From: JBBQWS01 sp038210415
GTDB taxonomy: Bacteria; Actinomycetota; Actinomycetes; Prado026
DNA length: 52,883 bases
Direction: 5' to 3'
Assembly (NCBI GenBank): GCA_038210415.1
Contig: JBBQWS010000018.1
Coordinates: 1 to 52,883, forward strand
A program made the translations under genes and the position numbers. Each line of letters begins with the position of its first letter. Positions within the stretch are counted from its first letter, which is position 1. Shown piece by piece: positions 40,730-49,327 of the stretch. The notes beneath the pieces were generated by a model, which was given only the letters and a program-made list of their open reading frames with translations, was not told where the DNA came from and ran no database searches.

Positions 40730-43700
40730 GGCCGGCCGGGTGCGACGAGCTGGACCAGGGTCGGACGATGCCCGGGTCGGACCAGCAGGCCACGTCCCGG
40801 AGGCTGCCACTGCGCTGAGGTGTCGCCGACCAGCGGACCTTCGCTCCGGTCGCCGGCGAGCACCAGCCCGACCGGCGCCGACTCGCGCACCGCGCTGATG
40901 AAGGGTTCGAATGCGGAGCGGGCGGCCCCGGCGACCCGGCGGCTGAGCACGACGTGGAACCCGCGGTCTCGTCCCGCGCGCACGTGGTCGACCAACGCCG
41001 CCAGTGGTGAGCCGCTCGGTCCGACCAGCAGGTCGTGGTCGTCGACCACGAGTACGTGCTCGGGTCCGGTCCACCAGCCGCCTGTGGCCAGCTCGCGCGG
41101 GTTGAGACCGGGTGGTGGTTCGCGCCGGCAGAGGGCGTCGTCGAGACGGGCCGCGAGGGCCGCCGTGCTCGCCCGGTCGTACGCATAGCTCTCGACTGCG
41201 CGCGCGTCCGCGACCTCGACGAGCCCACGCGCCGGGTCGACCAGGTGCAGCCTCAGCTGGGCAGGGTCGGTGGACAGCTGCCGGACGAGTCGGCGGAGCA
41301 TCGTCGTGCGACCGCTGCCGCTGTCGCCGAACACGAGCAGGTGGGCACCGGGGCTCCCCAGGTCGAGATCGACCCAGGCTGTTCGGTGTTCTTCGACGCC
41401 GAGCACGAGCACACCGGGCCCACGGCTGGGCGGGGCGTCCGCCTCGTCGACCCAGGTGGGGAGCGCGGCGATTCCGGGTGCCCGGAAGCGGCCCGTGGCA
41501 ACGGGTCTGTCGTCGTCGGGCTCGACCAGCTGGAGCTCGCGACCGTCGGGAGCCAGACCGCGGCCCGGCACCCGAGGCACCAACGCCGACACGACCCGGG
41601 AGTGTCTGGAGTCGGTCGGGTCGAGGAGCCAGAGCTCGAGCCGTGTGCCGATGGAGTCCAGCAACGAGGTGCGCAGCTCGGTCCATCGGTTCGCGCTGAC
41701 GGCGAGGTGCAGGCCCAGGGCGGGCCCGGCGGCGGCGAGGTCGGTGAGCTGCACCTCGGCGTCGGGATGATCGGTGCGCAGGTGTCCCAGCCCGTCGACG
41801 AGGAGCAAGATCCGGGCGCGGTGCGGGTCGGGCAGCCACTGCTCGCGGTCCGCTCGAAGGTCGAGGTCGGCCAGGGTCGAGCAACCAGCGGCTCGCAGGG
41901 TCCGCGACCGGTCGTCGAGCGTGGCGGCCAGCTCGGCCAGCACCCGGCGCAGGCCCGGGCCGTCTGAGCGGCCGACGACGGCGCCGGCGTGGGGGAGCCG
42001 GGTCAGGGAGGTGAGGGTACCCCCGAGGTCAAGGGCGTAGACCTGCAGCCGTTCTGGCGGCTCGGTCTCGGCCAGGGTGTGGACGAGGGTGCTCAGGAAG
42101 CTGGACCGTCCGGACCTCGGCGCCCCCACGATCGCGACGTGGGCATCGGCGCCGAGCAGCCGTAACCGCCAGGGTGGCTGGGTCTGCCGTACCGGATCGT
42201 CGAGGAGCCCCAGCGCGATCTCGGCGAGCCCGCCGGGGCCGGGAAGGGCGCCCCGTGGCAGGTGGTCGGGCAGCGGCGGGAGCCAGATCGGTGCGGCCGG
42301 CTCCGCGCCCCGTAGCTCGCGTGCTGCAGCGACGAGAAGATCGAGGTCACGGGTCCCTGGGCTGGCCGTATCGCCGAGGCCCGGTCGATCGCCGGTCTCG
42401 GGCCGCAGCGTCGGCGCCGAGGGTTGGCCGGGCAGGTCGAACGCACGCACCAGGGCCGGGCCCGGAATCGGACTGGGCACTGTTGCGCCCGGGACGTGCC
42501 GGGCGGGCAGGTTGGTGGTGGCTGCCCGGAACCGAAGCAGCCGACCGCTGGCGCAGAGGTAGCCGAGCCCGGCGACGGGGGGCAGCTCCGCCGCGGCCGC
42601 CGATCCGATGACCGCGTGCGACTCGGCCGCGGTGAACGTACGCAGCGCGATCCGGTACGCAAGGTGCGACTCCAGGCCGCGCAGCCGCCCCTCGTCGAGC
42701 CGTTGCGAGGCGAGCAGTAGGTGGATACCCAGGGAACGGCCCAGCCGTCCGATGGTCGTGAACGTCGAGAGGAAGTCGGGCCGGACCTCGAGCAGCTCGC
42801 CGAACTCGTCGACGACGACCAGCAGGTACGGCAGCGGTCGCTCGGTGGCTTGTGGGCCGGCTTGGTAGGCCCCGATGGACTCCAGGCCCCCGGCGTCGTG
42901 CAGGAGCTGTTGTCGGCGGACGATCTCCCCGACCAACGCGGCCTGCACCCGGTCGACCTGCCGAAGGTCGTCCGCCAAGTTGGTCACGAGACCGACGCAG
43001 TGCGGCAACGCGGCCAGCTCGCGGAACGCGGCCCCACCCTTGAAGTCCACGAGCAACGTCGCGAAGCTGGCCGGCGAGCTACCGCTGCTGAGACCGAGGA
43101 CGAGCGACCGCATGAGCTCGGACTTGCCGGACCCGGTGGCGCCGACCAGGATCCCGTGCGGCCCGACCCCACCCGCGGCCGACTCGCTCAGGTCGAGCAC
43201 GAGTGGTGTGCCGTCGCTGAGCAGCCCGATCGGTGTCTGCAGGATCGCGCCCGCGCCCGCGCCGACGGGCGGGAGCAGGTCGCCGAGCCGGATGGCCGGG
43301 CCCAGGTCCGCGCTGGCGGCGGAGTTGTCGACCCGTCGTGGTGCTAGCCAACGGGCGAGGGCAGTGACCCGAGCGGTCGGGCAGGGCTCCGCGACGAACT
43401 CGAGCACCTTCGCGTCGGCGCCCGGCTCGGTGTATGTAGCGATGCCGTCGCGGCCGAGCTCGACCAACGCGGAGCAGCGAGGAGGTAGGGCGGCGGGGCT
43501 CATGCACAAGACGAGCTCGGTCGTGCCCTCCGTCCGAGTTGCCGGAGGGCGGCCCACCACCACGACCAGACGGTGCGCCCCGGGCCGGCCGCTGTCTTCG
43601 GCGTTGTGGGGCAGCCACTTGAGCCACTGCCAATGAATACGCTCCGGATCGGACAGCGCCGCGGCGATGTGCAGATCGGCGGGGGAGTGCAGCGCCGCCA

Positions 43701-44421
43701 GCTGAGCCACCCACCCTGCGACGAGGGTGCGGACAGCGTCGGGTTCGCCGACGACGGCCACACACTCGTGCCCGGTGAGCCGCACGGTTACGGGCGCGGC
43801 CTCGAGCATCGTGTGGGCCCCGACCGCGGCGGCGTGCAGGCTGGCAAGCTTGGGGTCCCCGGGTGGCCCCTGCCCCGAGCCGGTCGCTGCCTCGACGGTG
43901 ACCAGGGCCGGAACCGGGCCGAGCCCGAGCCGCACGGTGCCGAAGTCGACATGGTCGGGCCCGCGTCCCCACACGCAAAGGCCGCGCTCGGCGCCGCCGA
44001 ACGATGCGTCTGGCAGCGGATGCGCCCGCGAGAGAGCGGCCCGTTGCGCCGTTCCGGCAGTATGCGCGGCCGCCGTGACGAGCTCGACTGCGGCCACGTG
44101 GGCGTCGAGGCGGGAGCTCCAGTCCCGGCGTTCGGCTCGACGTGCCGCGGACCGGACGCCGAACGACCCGCCCACAGTGGCCAGCAGCAGCACGGCGGCC
44201 AGTGCGAGGTACGCGCGGTTGCCGGACACGACCGCGAAACCGGCGCCCGAACCGGCAGCTACGAGCGTGGTCACCAGCTCGGCCCGGCTCGTGGTCGGCG
44301 GCGGCTGCCGCACCGGTGCGGGTGCGAGCTGCAACACCCGTGGTACGGGTGCGACCTCGACGACCTGCCCTGGTGGGTCCACCTCGATGGTGCCGTCGTG
44401 CACGTCGTCCCCCCCCGTCAT
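40726..44421 (-). CDS. eccC: EccC-type FtsK/SpoIIIE ATPase of a type VII secretion system
   Basis: A 1231-residue protein with two N-terminal membrane helices (about 48-88) and three FtsK/SpoIIIE-type ATPase domains. Domain 1 has an intact Walker A (GATGSGKS, 427-434) and Walker B (LLVVVDEFGELL, Asp538-Glu539). Domain 2 (GAPRSGRSS, about 766) and domain 3 (GDSGSGRTT) have Arg in place of the P-loop Lys, which is common in EccC. No FHA domain is present, unlike Bacillus/Staphylococcus EssC. It powers export of WXG100 substrates. It is divergent from the WXG100 gene. Confidence 0.92.
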   Translation of the reverse strand: MTGGDDVHDGTIEVDPPGQVVEVAPVPRVLQLAPAPVRQPPPTTSRAELVTTLVAAGSGAGFAVVSGNRAYLALAAVLLLATVGGSFGVRSAARRAERRDWSSRLDAHVAAVELVTAAAHTAGTAQRAALSRAHPLPDASFGGAERGLCVWGRGPDHVDFGTVRLGLGPVPALVTVEAATGSGQGPPGDPKLASLHAAAVGAHTMLEAAPVTVRLTGHECVAVVGEPDAVRTLVAGWVAQLAALHSPADLHIAAALSDPERIHWQWLKWLPHNAEDSGRPGAHRLVVVVGRPPATRTEGTTELVLCMSPAALPPRCSALVELGRDGIATYTEPGADAKVLEFVAEPCPTARVTALARWLAPRRVDNSAASADLGPAIRLGDLLPPVGAGAGAILQTPIGLLSDGTPLVLDLSESAAGGVGPHGILVGATGSGKSELMRSLVLGLSSGSSPASFATLLVDFKGGAAFRELAALPHCVGLVTNLADDLRQVDRVQAALVGEIVRRQQLLHDAGGLESIGAYQAGPQATERPLPYLLVVVDEFGELLEVRPDFLSTFTTIGRLGRSLGIHLLLASQRLDEGRLRGLESHLAYRIALRTFTAAESHAVIGSAAAAELPPVAGLGYLCASGRLLRFRAATTNLPARHVPGATVPSPIPGPALVRAFDLPGQPSAPTLRPETGDRPGLGDTASPGTRDLDLLVAAARELRGAEPAAPIWLPPLPDHLPRGALPGPGGLAEIALGLLDDPVRQTQPPWRLRLLGADAHVAIVGAPRSGRSSFLSTLVHTLAETEPPERLQVYALDLGGTLTSLTRLPHAGAVVGRSDGPGLRRVLAELAATLDDRSRTLRAAGCSTLADLDLRADREQWLPDPHRARILLLVDGLGHLRTDHPDAEVQLTDLAAAGPALGLHLAVSANRWTELRTSLLDSIGTRLELWLLDPTDSRHSRVVSALVPRVPGRGLAPDGRELQLVEPDDDRPVATGRFRAPGIAALPTWVDEADAPPSRGPGVLVLGVEEHRTAWVDLDLGSPGAHLLVFGDSGSGRTTMLRRLVRQLSTDPAQLRLHLVDPARGLVEVADARAVESYAYDRASTAALAARLDDALCRREPPPGLNPRELATGGWWTGPEHVLVVDDHDLLVGPSGSPLAALVDHVRAGRDRGFHVVLSRRVAGAARSAFEPFISAVRESAPVGLVLAGDRSEGPLVGDTSAQWQPPGRGLLVRPGHRPTLVQLVAPGRP

Positions 44422-44529
44422 GGTTCTCCACAGCCGCCCCGAACGGCCTTGCCGGGGACTGTCCCAGGCACTTGTCTAGTGCACCTGACCGACTCGACCG
44501 AGTCGCTGTCCACAGGGAGGCACCACGGC
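44422..44529. promoter_or_regulatory. divergent promoter region between eccC and the WXG100 gene
   Basis: A 108-bp gap holds the start regions of both genes. GGGAGG precedes the WXG100 ATG by 9 nt and GGAG precedes the eccC ATG by 5 nt. I see no clear palindrome. Confidence 0.4.
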
Positions 44530-44826
44530 ATGACCGCAGCACTGATCAAGGTCGCACCAGAGCAGCTGGCAGGGGTTTCGGGGCAGCTGCGCTCCGGCGC
44601 GGCAGCCATCGAGGGCACCCTCGGACAACTTGCGGGCAGCGTCTCACCGCTCGGCTCCGACTGGGCCGGCCTCGCCCAGCTGCGGTTCCAGCAGCTCTGG
44701 GAGCAGTGGCAGTCGAGCTCCCGCCAGCTGCACCAGGCGCTCGACGAGATCGCCGGTCTGATGCAGCGCGCAGGAGCCGACTACGCGGCCAACGAGCAGG
44801 CCGTTGCCGCGAGGTTCGGCCGGTGA
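44530..44826 (+). CDS. WXG100 family type VII secretion substrate
   Basis: A 98-residue helical hairpin. The turn reads SDWAGLAQ near residues 43-50 (the W-x-G motif), flanked by two long amphipathic helices (EQLAGVSGQLRSGAAAIEGTLGQLA and FQQLWEQWQSSSRQLHQALDEIAGLMQ). The length is canonical. It is a lone gene with no CFP-10-type partner next to it, so a homodimer is likely. The C-terminal YxxxD/E secretion signal could be YAANE at about 84-88. It is divergent from eccC. Confidence 0.9.
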   Translation: MTAALIKVAPEQLAGVSGQLRSGAAAIEGTLGQLAGSVSPLGSDWAGLAQLRFQQLWEQWQSSSRQLHQALDEIAGLMQRAGADYAANEQAVAARFGR

Positions 44827-44890
44827 AGCGGTTCGCCGCGGGGCGCGCACCGCCACAGCGGGGTCGTTGATCGGGCCCGGTCGGAGTTCG

Positions 44891-45544
44891 TCAGCGTGGG
44901 TTGGCCAGGCCGATGGCGATGGCGGCCGCCTGCGAACGGCGCTGCAGACCGAGCTTGGCGAAGATCGCGCTGACGTAGTTCTTCACCGTCTTCTCGGCCA
45001 GTCCGAGCCGTTCGCCGATCTGCCGGTTTGTGAGCCCCTCGCCGAGGCAGGCCAGCACCTCGCGCTCGCGGGGCGACATCGAGTCGATCAAGCGCCGGGG
45101 CACCCGGTCCGGACCCTGGACCAGCAGGTCGAGCACGCGTCGGGTCACCTTGGGGTCGAGGAAGATCTGGCCGTCGGCGACTCGGCGGACGGCGTCGGTC
45201 AGGTCGGTCCCGCTCATCCGCTCGGGCAGGCACACCGCCGCACCGCCGGAGAGTCCGCCCAGCAGGGCGTCGTCGTCGTCGGCGCTGGCCAGCACCAGCC
45301 GGCCGATGCTGTCGTCGAGCTCTTGGACGTAGCGGCAGAGGGATCCGGGCGAGCCGTCGGTGAGCTGCCCGCCGATGACCACGACGGTGGGTTCAGCCGA
45401 TTTGATGGCCACCTCGGCCTCGGCGCAGGTCGCCGCCTCGGCCACGACCTCGAGTCCTGGATCGTTCTCAAGGATGAACCTCAGCCCACCCCGGACGAGG
45501 TCCTGGCCGTGGACGAGGACGATGCGCAGCCGCTGCTGGGTCAT
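44891..45544 (-). CDS. LuxR/NarL-type regulator with a degenerate receiver, last gene of the flagellar operon
   Basis: A 217-residue protein. The C-terminal HTH (SMSPREREVLACLGEGLTNRQIGERLGLAEKTVKNYVSAIFAKLGLQRRSQAAA) is textbook NarL/LuxR. The N-terminal receiver has lost its chemistry: the acidic pair is HG (VLVHGQDLVRGG), the phosphoacceptor position is Gly (VVVIGGQLTD) and the Lys region reads VCLPERM. It is therefore unlikely to be controlled by phosphorylation. Its ATG overlaps the stop of the small membrane protein gene (ATGA), placing it at the end of the flagellar transcript. It may regulate motility genes. Confidence 0.88.
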   Translation of the reverse strand: MTQQRLRIVLVHGQDLVRGGLRFILENDPGLEVVAEAATCAEAEVAIKSAEPTVVVIGGQLTDGSPGSLCRYVQELDDSIGRLVLASADDDDALLGGLSGGAAVCLPERMSGTDLTDAVRRVADGQIFLDPKVTRRVLDLLVQGPDRVPRRLIDSMSPREREVLACLGEGLTNRQIGERLGLAEKTVKNYVSAIFAKLGLQRRSQAAAIAIGLANPR

Positions 45545-45798
45545 CCCCCTGGTCTCTCCAGGTCAGTCGTGGTCGGGCTCGTCGAGCGACGACGTTCGGG
45601 CGCTGCTCCTGGATGGGCAGCATACGACCGGAACATCGACCGGATCACGTTGACCGCGACCGACGCGCCGACCACGGCGACGAGGAAGCGGATCAGCACC
45701 GTGTCCAGCGGTACCGCGCCCGAGAACCCGCCCAGGATCGCGGGCAGCGACAGCAGGAAGCCGATCAGCACGCCCTCTGCGGGAATCAGGCCGCTCAC
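45541..45798 (-). CDS. small two-helix membrane protein in the flagellar operon
   Basis: An 85-residue protein with two predicted membrane helices (GVLIGFLLSLPAILGGFSGAV and TVLIRFLVAVVGASVAVNVI) and a basic, proline-rich cytoplasmic tail. I do not recognise a family. It is coupled by 4-nt overlaps to the FlhF-like gene upstream (GTGA) and to the LuxR-type gene downstream (ATGA), so it is clearly translated as part of the operon. A role in flagellar assembly or signalling to the regulator is inference. Confidence 0.7.
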   Translation of the reverse strand: MSGLIPAEGVLIGFLLSLPAILGGFSGAVPLDTVLIRFLVAVVGASVAVNVIRSMFRSYAAHPGAAPERRRSTSPTTTDLERPGG

Positions 45799-47015
45799 GC
45801 CGGTTCACCGTCGGCGATGAGACCGGCCAGCATCGCCGCCCACACCTGGGCCGACGACTCACGGCCGTCGACGCTGATCACCGGCAGTCCGAGCGCGAGA
45901 ACGGTGGCCGGGTCGACGGTGTGGGCGCATCCCGTCACGGCCAGCGCCTCGACCCGTCCGATCGAACGCACATAGCTCTCGAGGTCCCGGGGCTTGGCGG
46001 TGGCGTCTACCACCGCGCAGACGGCGGAGACGTCCAGCGCCTTGAGCACCTCGGCGGTCCACGACCCGTCTACGTCGTGCTCTCTGTCGATGGCGACGAC
46101 GGTCGGGGTGTCGCGACGCGCGAGGCGGGCGGCCCTGCGCCGTGCGTCGCCAGGGCCGGACATCCGCAGCGGTCCTTCCGCATGCTCAGCCGTGCGGCTT
46201 GCCACCAGCTCGATCGGCGCACGCTCGCCACCGAGGGCGGCGACCACCAGTTCGGCGACCGCGACGACCGCACCCCCGCGGCCCACGACCGCGATCACCT
46301 CACCCGCCGCGGCGGGCAGCTCGGGCGCGGCGGCCGCCTCGGCCAGCGAACCCAGAAGCGCGTCGTAGGTCGACAACGCCTGCCGCCGGTCCGGGACGAG
46401 CGCTGGAGGCAGGCCGACGGCCAGGAACGCGCTCCGGCTGGGCAAGGTGGCCGCTCGGCGCACCGATGCGGGCGGGATCTCGGAGGCCATCTCGGGCGCC
46501 ATCTCGGGTGTCGGGCGCGCAACCGGCGTTTCCTCGACGGCCCGCACCAGGTCGTCGAGGACCGACTGGAACCCGCCCTTCTTGGGCAGGGCCGCGGCCT
46601 TCGCCTTGAGCACGACCGGCTCAGGCTCGGGCCGGGTGAACTGGGCCTCCTCGTGGGCGTCCACCGACTCGATCAGGCTGAGCAGGAACGACGGCGGCAG
46701 CTCGGGGGAGTCCTCGATCACCGGCGGGTGTCCAGGGGCGCTCACGATCAGGGTGCCGAGGTCTCGGGCCGGCTTGTCGATCGACGCAACGATCGGCTCA
46801 GGTGACTCAGGTGACTCGGACGGCTCGGCGACCTGGTCGAGGTCGATCTCGACGGCCACCTCGAACCGTTCCCGGGAGAAGAACCCGCCGATGCCGCCGC
46901 TGCGGACCTTGTCAGCACCGACGATGCGTACGTCGGTGCCGTACTCACCGCGGACCTGGGCGAGCACCGCGTGGATGTCCGGTCCCTCAAAGAGCAAGCG
47001 CGTGGGTGACATCAA
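45795..47015 (-). CDS. FlhF-like protein with a lost GTPase P-loop
   Basis: A 406-residue protein directly after flhA. The N-terminus (LLFEGPDIHAVLAQVRGEYGTDVRIVGADKVRSGGIGGFFSRERFEV) matches the basic N-domain of FlhF, where a repeated AL.KVR.E.G.DA pattern ends in a GGxxGFF turn. The middle is an acidic, low-complexity linker. The C-terminal domain has the SRP-GTPase outline, but the P-loop is replaced by VVGRGGAVVAVAELVV, without the GKT, and the G4-like loop is unclear. It probably cannot hydrolyse GTP. The start may be 47015 or the next codon. Positioning of flagella is the known FlhF role. Confidence 0.72.
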   Translation of the reverse strand: MMSPTRLLFEGPDIHAVLAQVRGEYGTDVRIVGADKVRSGGIGGFFSRERFEVAVEIDLDQVAEPSESPESPEPIVASIDKPARDLGTLIVSAPGHPPVIEDSPELPPSFLLSLIESVDAHEEAQFTRPEPEPVVLKAKAAALPKKGGFQSVLDDLVRAVEETPVARPTPEMAPEMASEIPPASVRRAATLPSRSAFLAVGLPPALVPDRRQALSTYDALLGSLAEAAAAPELPAAAGEVIAVVGRGGAVVAVAELVVAALGGERAPIELVASRTAEHAEGPLRMSGPGDARRRAARLARRDTPTVVAIDREHDVDGSWTAEVLKALDVSAVCAVVDATAKPRDLESYVRSIGRVEALAVTGCAHTVDPATVLALGLPVISVDGRESSAQVWAAMLAGLIADGEPA

Positions 47016-49095
47016 CGACTCCGATCGTCTCGATCCGAGCGGTGTCCCCGAGCTCTGCGAACGAGAGCACGGGAACCCGCGGGGCGGTGACCTTCAACAG
47101 CTTTCGTAGCGGAGCACGCAGGTGGGCGGAGCAGACGAGCACCGGGGTCTCGCCCCGTTGCTCAGAGCGTTCGGCGATGTCGAGCACGTTGGCCGTGATG
47201 CCGTCGACCTGCGGGCCCTCGACGACGAGAAACGACCCGTTCTCCGCCGGTCGGATGGCCTGCAGCAAGTTCTGTTCGAGGATCGGCTCCAGGGTCATCA
47301 CCCGGAGCACGCCTTCCTTGTGGTACGGCGCCGCGATGGCCGGCCCGAGGGCTGCGCGGACCGCCTCGGTGAGGGCCTCCGGGTCCGCGTTGGTCTTGGC
47401 CCGCAACGACATCGCCTCGAAGATCCGGACGAGGTCGCGGATCGCCACGCCGTCGTCGAGCAGCATCTGCAGCACGCGCTGGATCTCGCCCAGGTTCAGC
47501 AGGGCAGGGGTGAGCTCCTCGACCACGACCGGGTGGCTTCGCTTGATGGCCTCGGTGAGCACCCGTACGTCCTCGCGGCCGAGAAGTCGGCTGGCGTTGC
47601 GCCGGACGACCTCCGCGAGGTGGGTGGTGATCACCGAGGACCGGTCGACGACCGTGGCCCCCGCCAGCTCGGCCTGCTGCCGGAGCTCGACGGGGATCCA
47701 CTTCGCCGCCAGCCCGAAGACCGGCTCGCGGGTCGGCGCGCCGGGCAGCTGGCCCAGGTTGTCGCCGATGGCCAGCACCGCGCCCGGTGGTGCCTGGCCG
47801 CGGGCTGCCTCGATGCCACCGAGCTGGATGGAGTAGGTCGAGAGCGGAAGATCGAGGTCGTCCCGGGTCCGGACGAGCGGCAGCAGGATGCCGAGGTCCA
47901 TCGCCATCTTGCGGCGCAGGGCGCGGACCCGGTCGAGCAGGTCGCCACCGTTCGACGTGTCGACCAGATCGACGATGTCGCAGGCGAGGTCCAGGCTCAG
48001 CGGGTCGACGCGCATGTCCTCCACGATCGCCTCGCCCGAGTCGGGCGCGGGTGCGGCCGGCTTCGCGGCTGCATCGGCCTCGGTCTCGTCGTCGACGACC
48101 ACCTGTCGCGAGGCGATGATGAGAAGTCCACCGCCGACGACGAGGAACGGCAGCTTCGGGATCCCGGGGATCACGCAGATCGCGAGGGCGGCGAACCCGG
48201 CCAGCCTGGTGGCGCTCTTCTGCGCCCCGAACTGGGTCATGATGTCGGTCCCCATGTCGCCGTGGGTCGTCGACCGGGTCACGATCAGACCGGTGGACAC
48301 CGACAGCAGCAGGGCCGGGATCTGGGAGACGAGTCCGTCCCCGACGCTGAGCAGGCTGTATGTCGAGATGGCTTGCCCGATGGGCATGTGCCGCATCACG
48401 ACGCCGACGATGAGGCCGCCGATGAGGTTGATCAGCGTGATGATGATGGCCGCGATGGCGTCGCCTTTGACGAACTTCGTGCCCCCGTCCATCGCCCCGT
48501 AGAAGTCGGCCTCGGCGGCCACCTCGGCGCGTCGCGTACGGGCCGTGACTTCGTCGATGAGGCCGGCGTTGAGGTCGGCGTCGATCGCCATCTGCTTGCC
48601 GGGCATGGCGTCGAGGGTGAATCTCGCGCCGACTTCGGCGACCCGTCCCGCACCGTTGGTGATGACGACGAACTGGATCACGATGAGGATCAGGAAGATG
48701 ACCAGCCCGACGACGAGCGAACCCCCGACGACGAAGTGCCCGAACGCGTCGACAACCTTGCCCGCATAACCGTCGAGGAGCACCAGCCTGGTCACGCTCA
48801 CGTTCAGGGCGAGCCGGAACAGCGTCGCGACGAGGAGCAGGGAAGGGAAGACTGAGAACTCCAGCGGACGTCGCACGTTCATGCTCACGAGCAGGATCAG
48901 CAGCGAGCCGCTGATGTTGCATGCGAGCAGGAGGTCGAGGGCTGCAGTGGGCAGTGGGACGACCATCATCACCACGACACCGACGACGGCGACGGGGACG
49001 ATCAGGGAGCTGGCTCTCTTGCGGGGCACGGCACCGTCCAAAGCATCGGTTGGCCCACTCCTTGGCCTCCGGTGCCTTCCTGGCGATGCCCCCAT
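46987..49095 (-). CDS. flhA: flagellar export gate protein FlhA
   Basis: A 702-residue protein with eight N-terminal membrane helices. It contains the FHIPEP-family signatures (ISGSLLILLVSMNVRRPLEFSVFPSLLLVATLFRLALNVSVTRLVLL and GARFTLDAMPGKQMAIDADLNAGLI, including the charged cytoplasmic loop) and a C-terminal cytoplasmic domain that binds export chaperones. The ATG at 49095 follows a GGGGGTGG; a GTG at 49104 is possible. Its 3' end overlaps the FlhF-like start by about 29 nt. It lies 233 bp after flhB, with the inverted-repeat element in that gap. Confidence 0.95.
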   Translation of the reverse strand: MGASPGRHRRPRSGPTDALDGAVPRKRASSLIVPVAVVGVVVMMVVPLPTAALDLLLACNISGSLLILLVSMNVRRPLEFSVFPSLLLVATLFRLALNVSVTRLVLLDGYAGKVVDAFGHFVVGGSLVVGLVIFLILIVIQFVVITNGAGRVAEVGARFTLDAMPGKQMAIDADLNAGLIDEVTARTRRAEVAAEADFYGAMDGGTKFVKGDAIAAIIITLINLIGGLIVGVVMRHMPIGQAISTYSLLSVGDGLVSQIPALLLSVSTGLIVTRSTTHGDMGTDIMTQFGAQKSATRLAGFAALAICVIPGIPKLPFLVVGGGLLIIASRQVVVDDETEADAAAKPAAPAPDSGEAIVEDMRVDPLSLDLACDIVDLVDTSNGGDLLDRVRALRRKMAMDLGILLPLVRTRDDLDLPLSTYSIQLGGIEAARGQAPPGAVLAIGDNLGQLPGAPTREPVFGLAAKWIPVELRQQAELAGATVVDRSSVITTHLAEVVRRNASRLLGREDVRVLTEAIKRSHPVVVEELTPALLNLGEIQRVLQMLLDDGVAIRDLVRIFEAMSLRAKTNADPEALTEAVRAALGPAIAAPYHKEGVLRVMTLEPILEQNLLQAIRPAENGSFLVVEGPQVDGITANVLDIAERSEQRGETPVLVCSAHLRAPLRKLLKVTAPRVPVLSFAELGDTARIETIGVVDVTHALAL

Positions 49096-49127
49096 CGGCG
49101 CCACCCCCGTAGACCTGAGAAGAACCG

Positions 49128-49294
49128 CCCCCCTTCCGCCACAAGGGTCCCCTCATGCCACTAGGCCGCCATCTCGCGTCCATCACGGTCCGCGGGCAGC
49201 GGCCCGACGGCACGTCGAGCTGGGATTCCGGATCGGTGAGTGCTCCCTGAGCGCCGCCTATTGGCATGAGGGGACCCTTGTGGCGGAAGGGGGG
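49128..49294. repeat. inverted-repeat element, copy 2
   Basis: A 167-bp element between flhB and flhA, with perfect 33-bp terminal inverted repeats (49128-49160 and 49262-49294) that continue a few bases inward after one mismatch. The core CCACAAGGGTCCCCTCATG is shared with copy 1 at 37.2 kb, but the 101-bp interior differs. As RNA it could fold into a long hairpin inside the flagellar operon. No transposase is encoded. Confidence 0.88.
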
Positions 49295-49327
49295 TGGGGG
49301 TTGGAAGGAGGGGGTGGCGGAGGGGGG

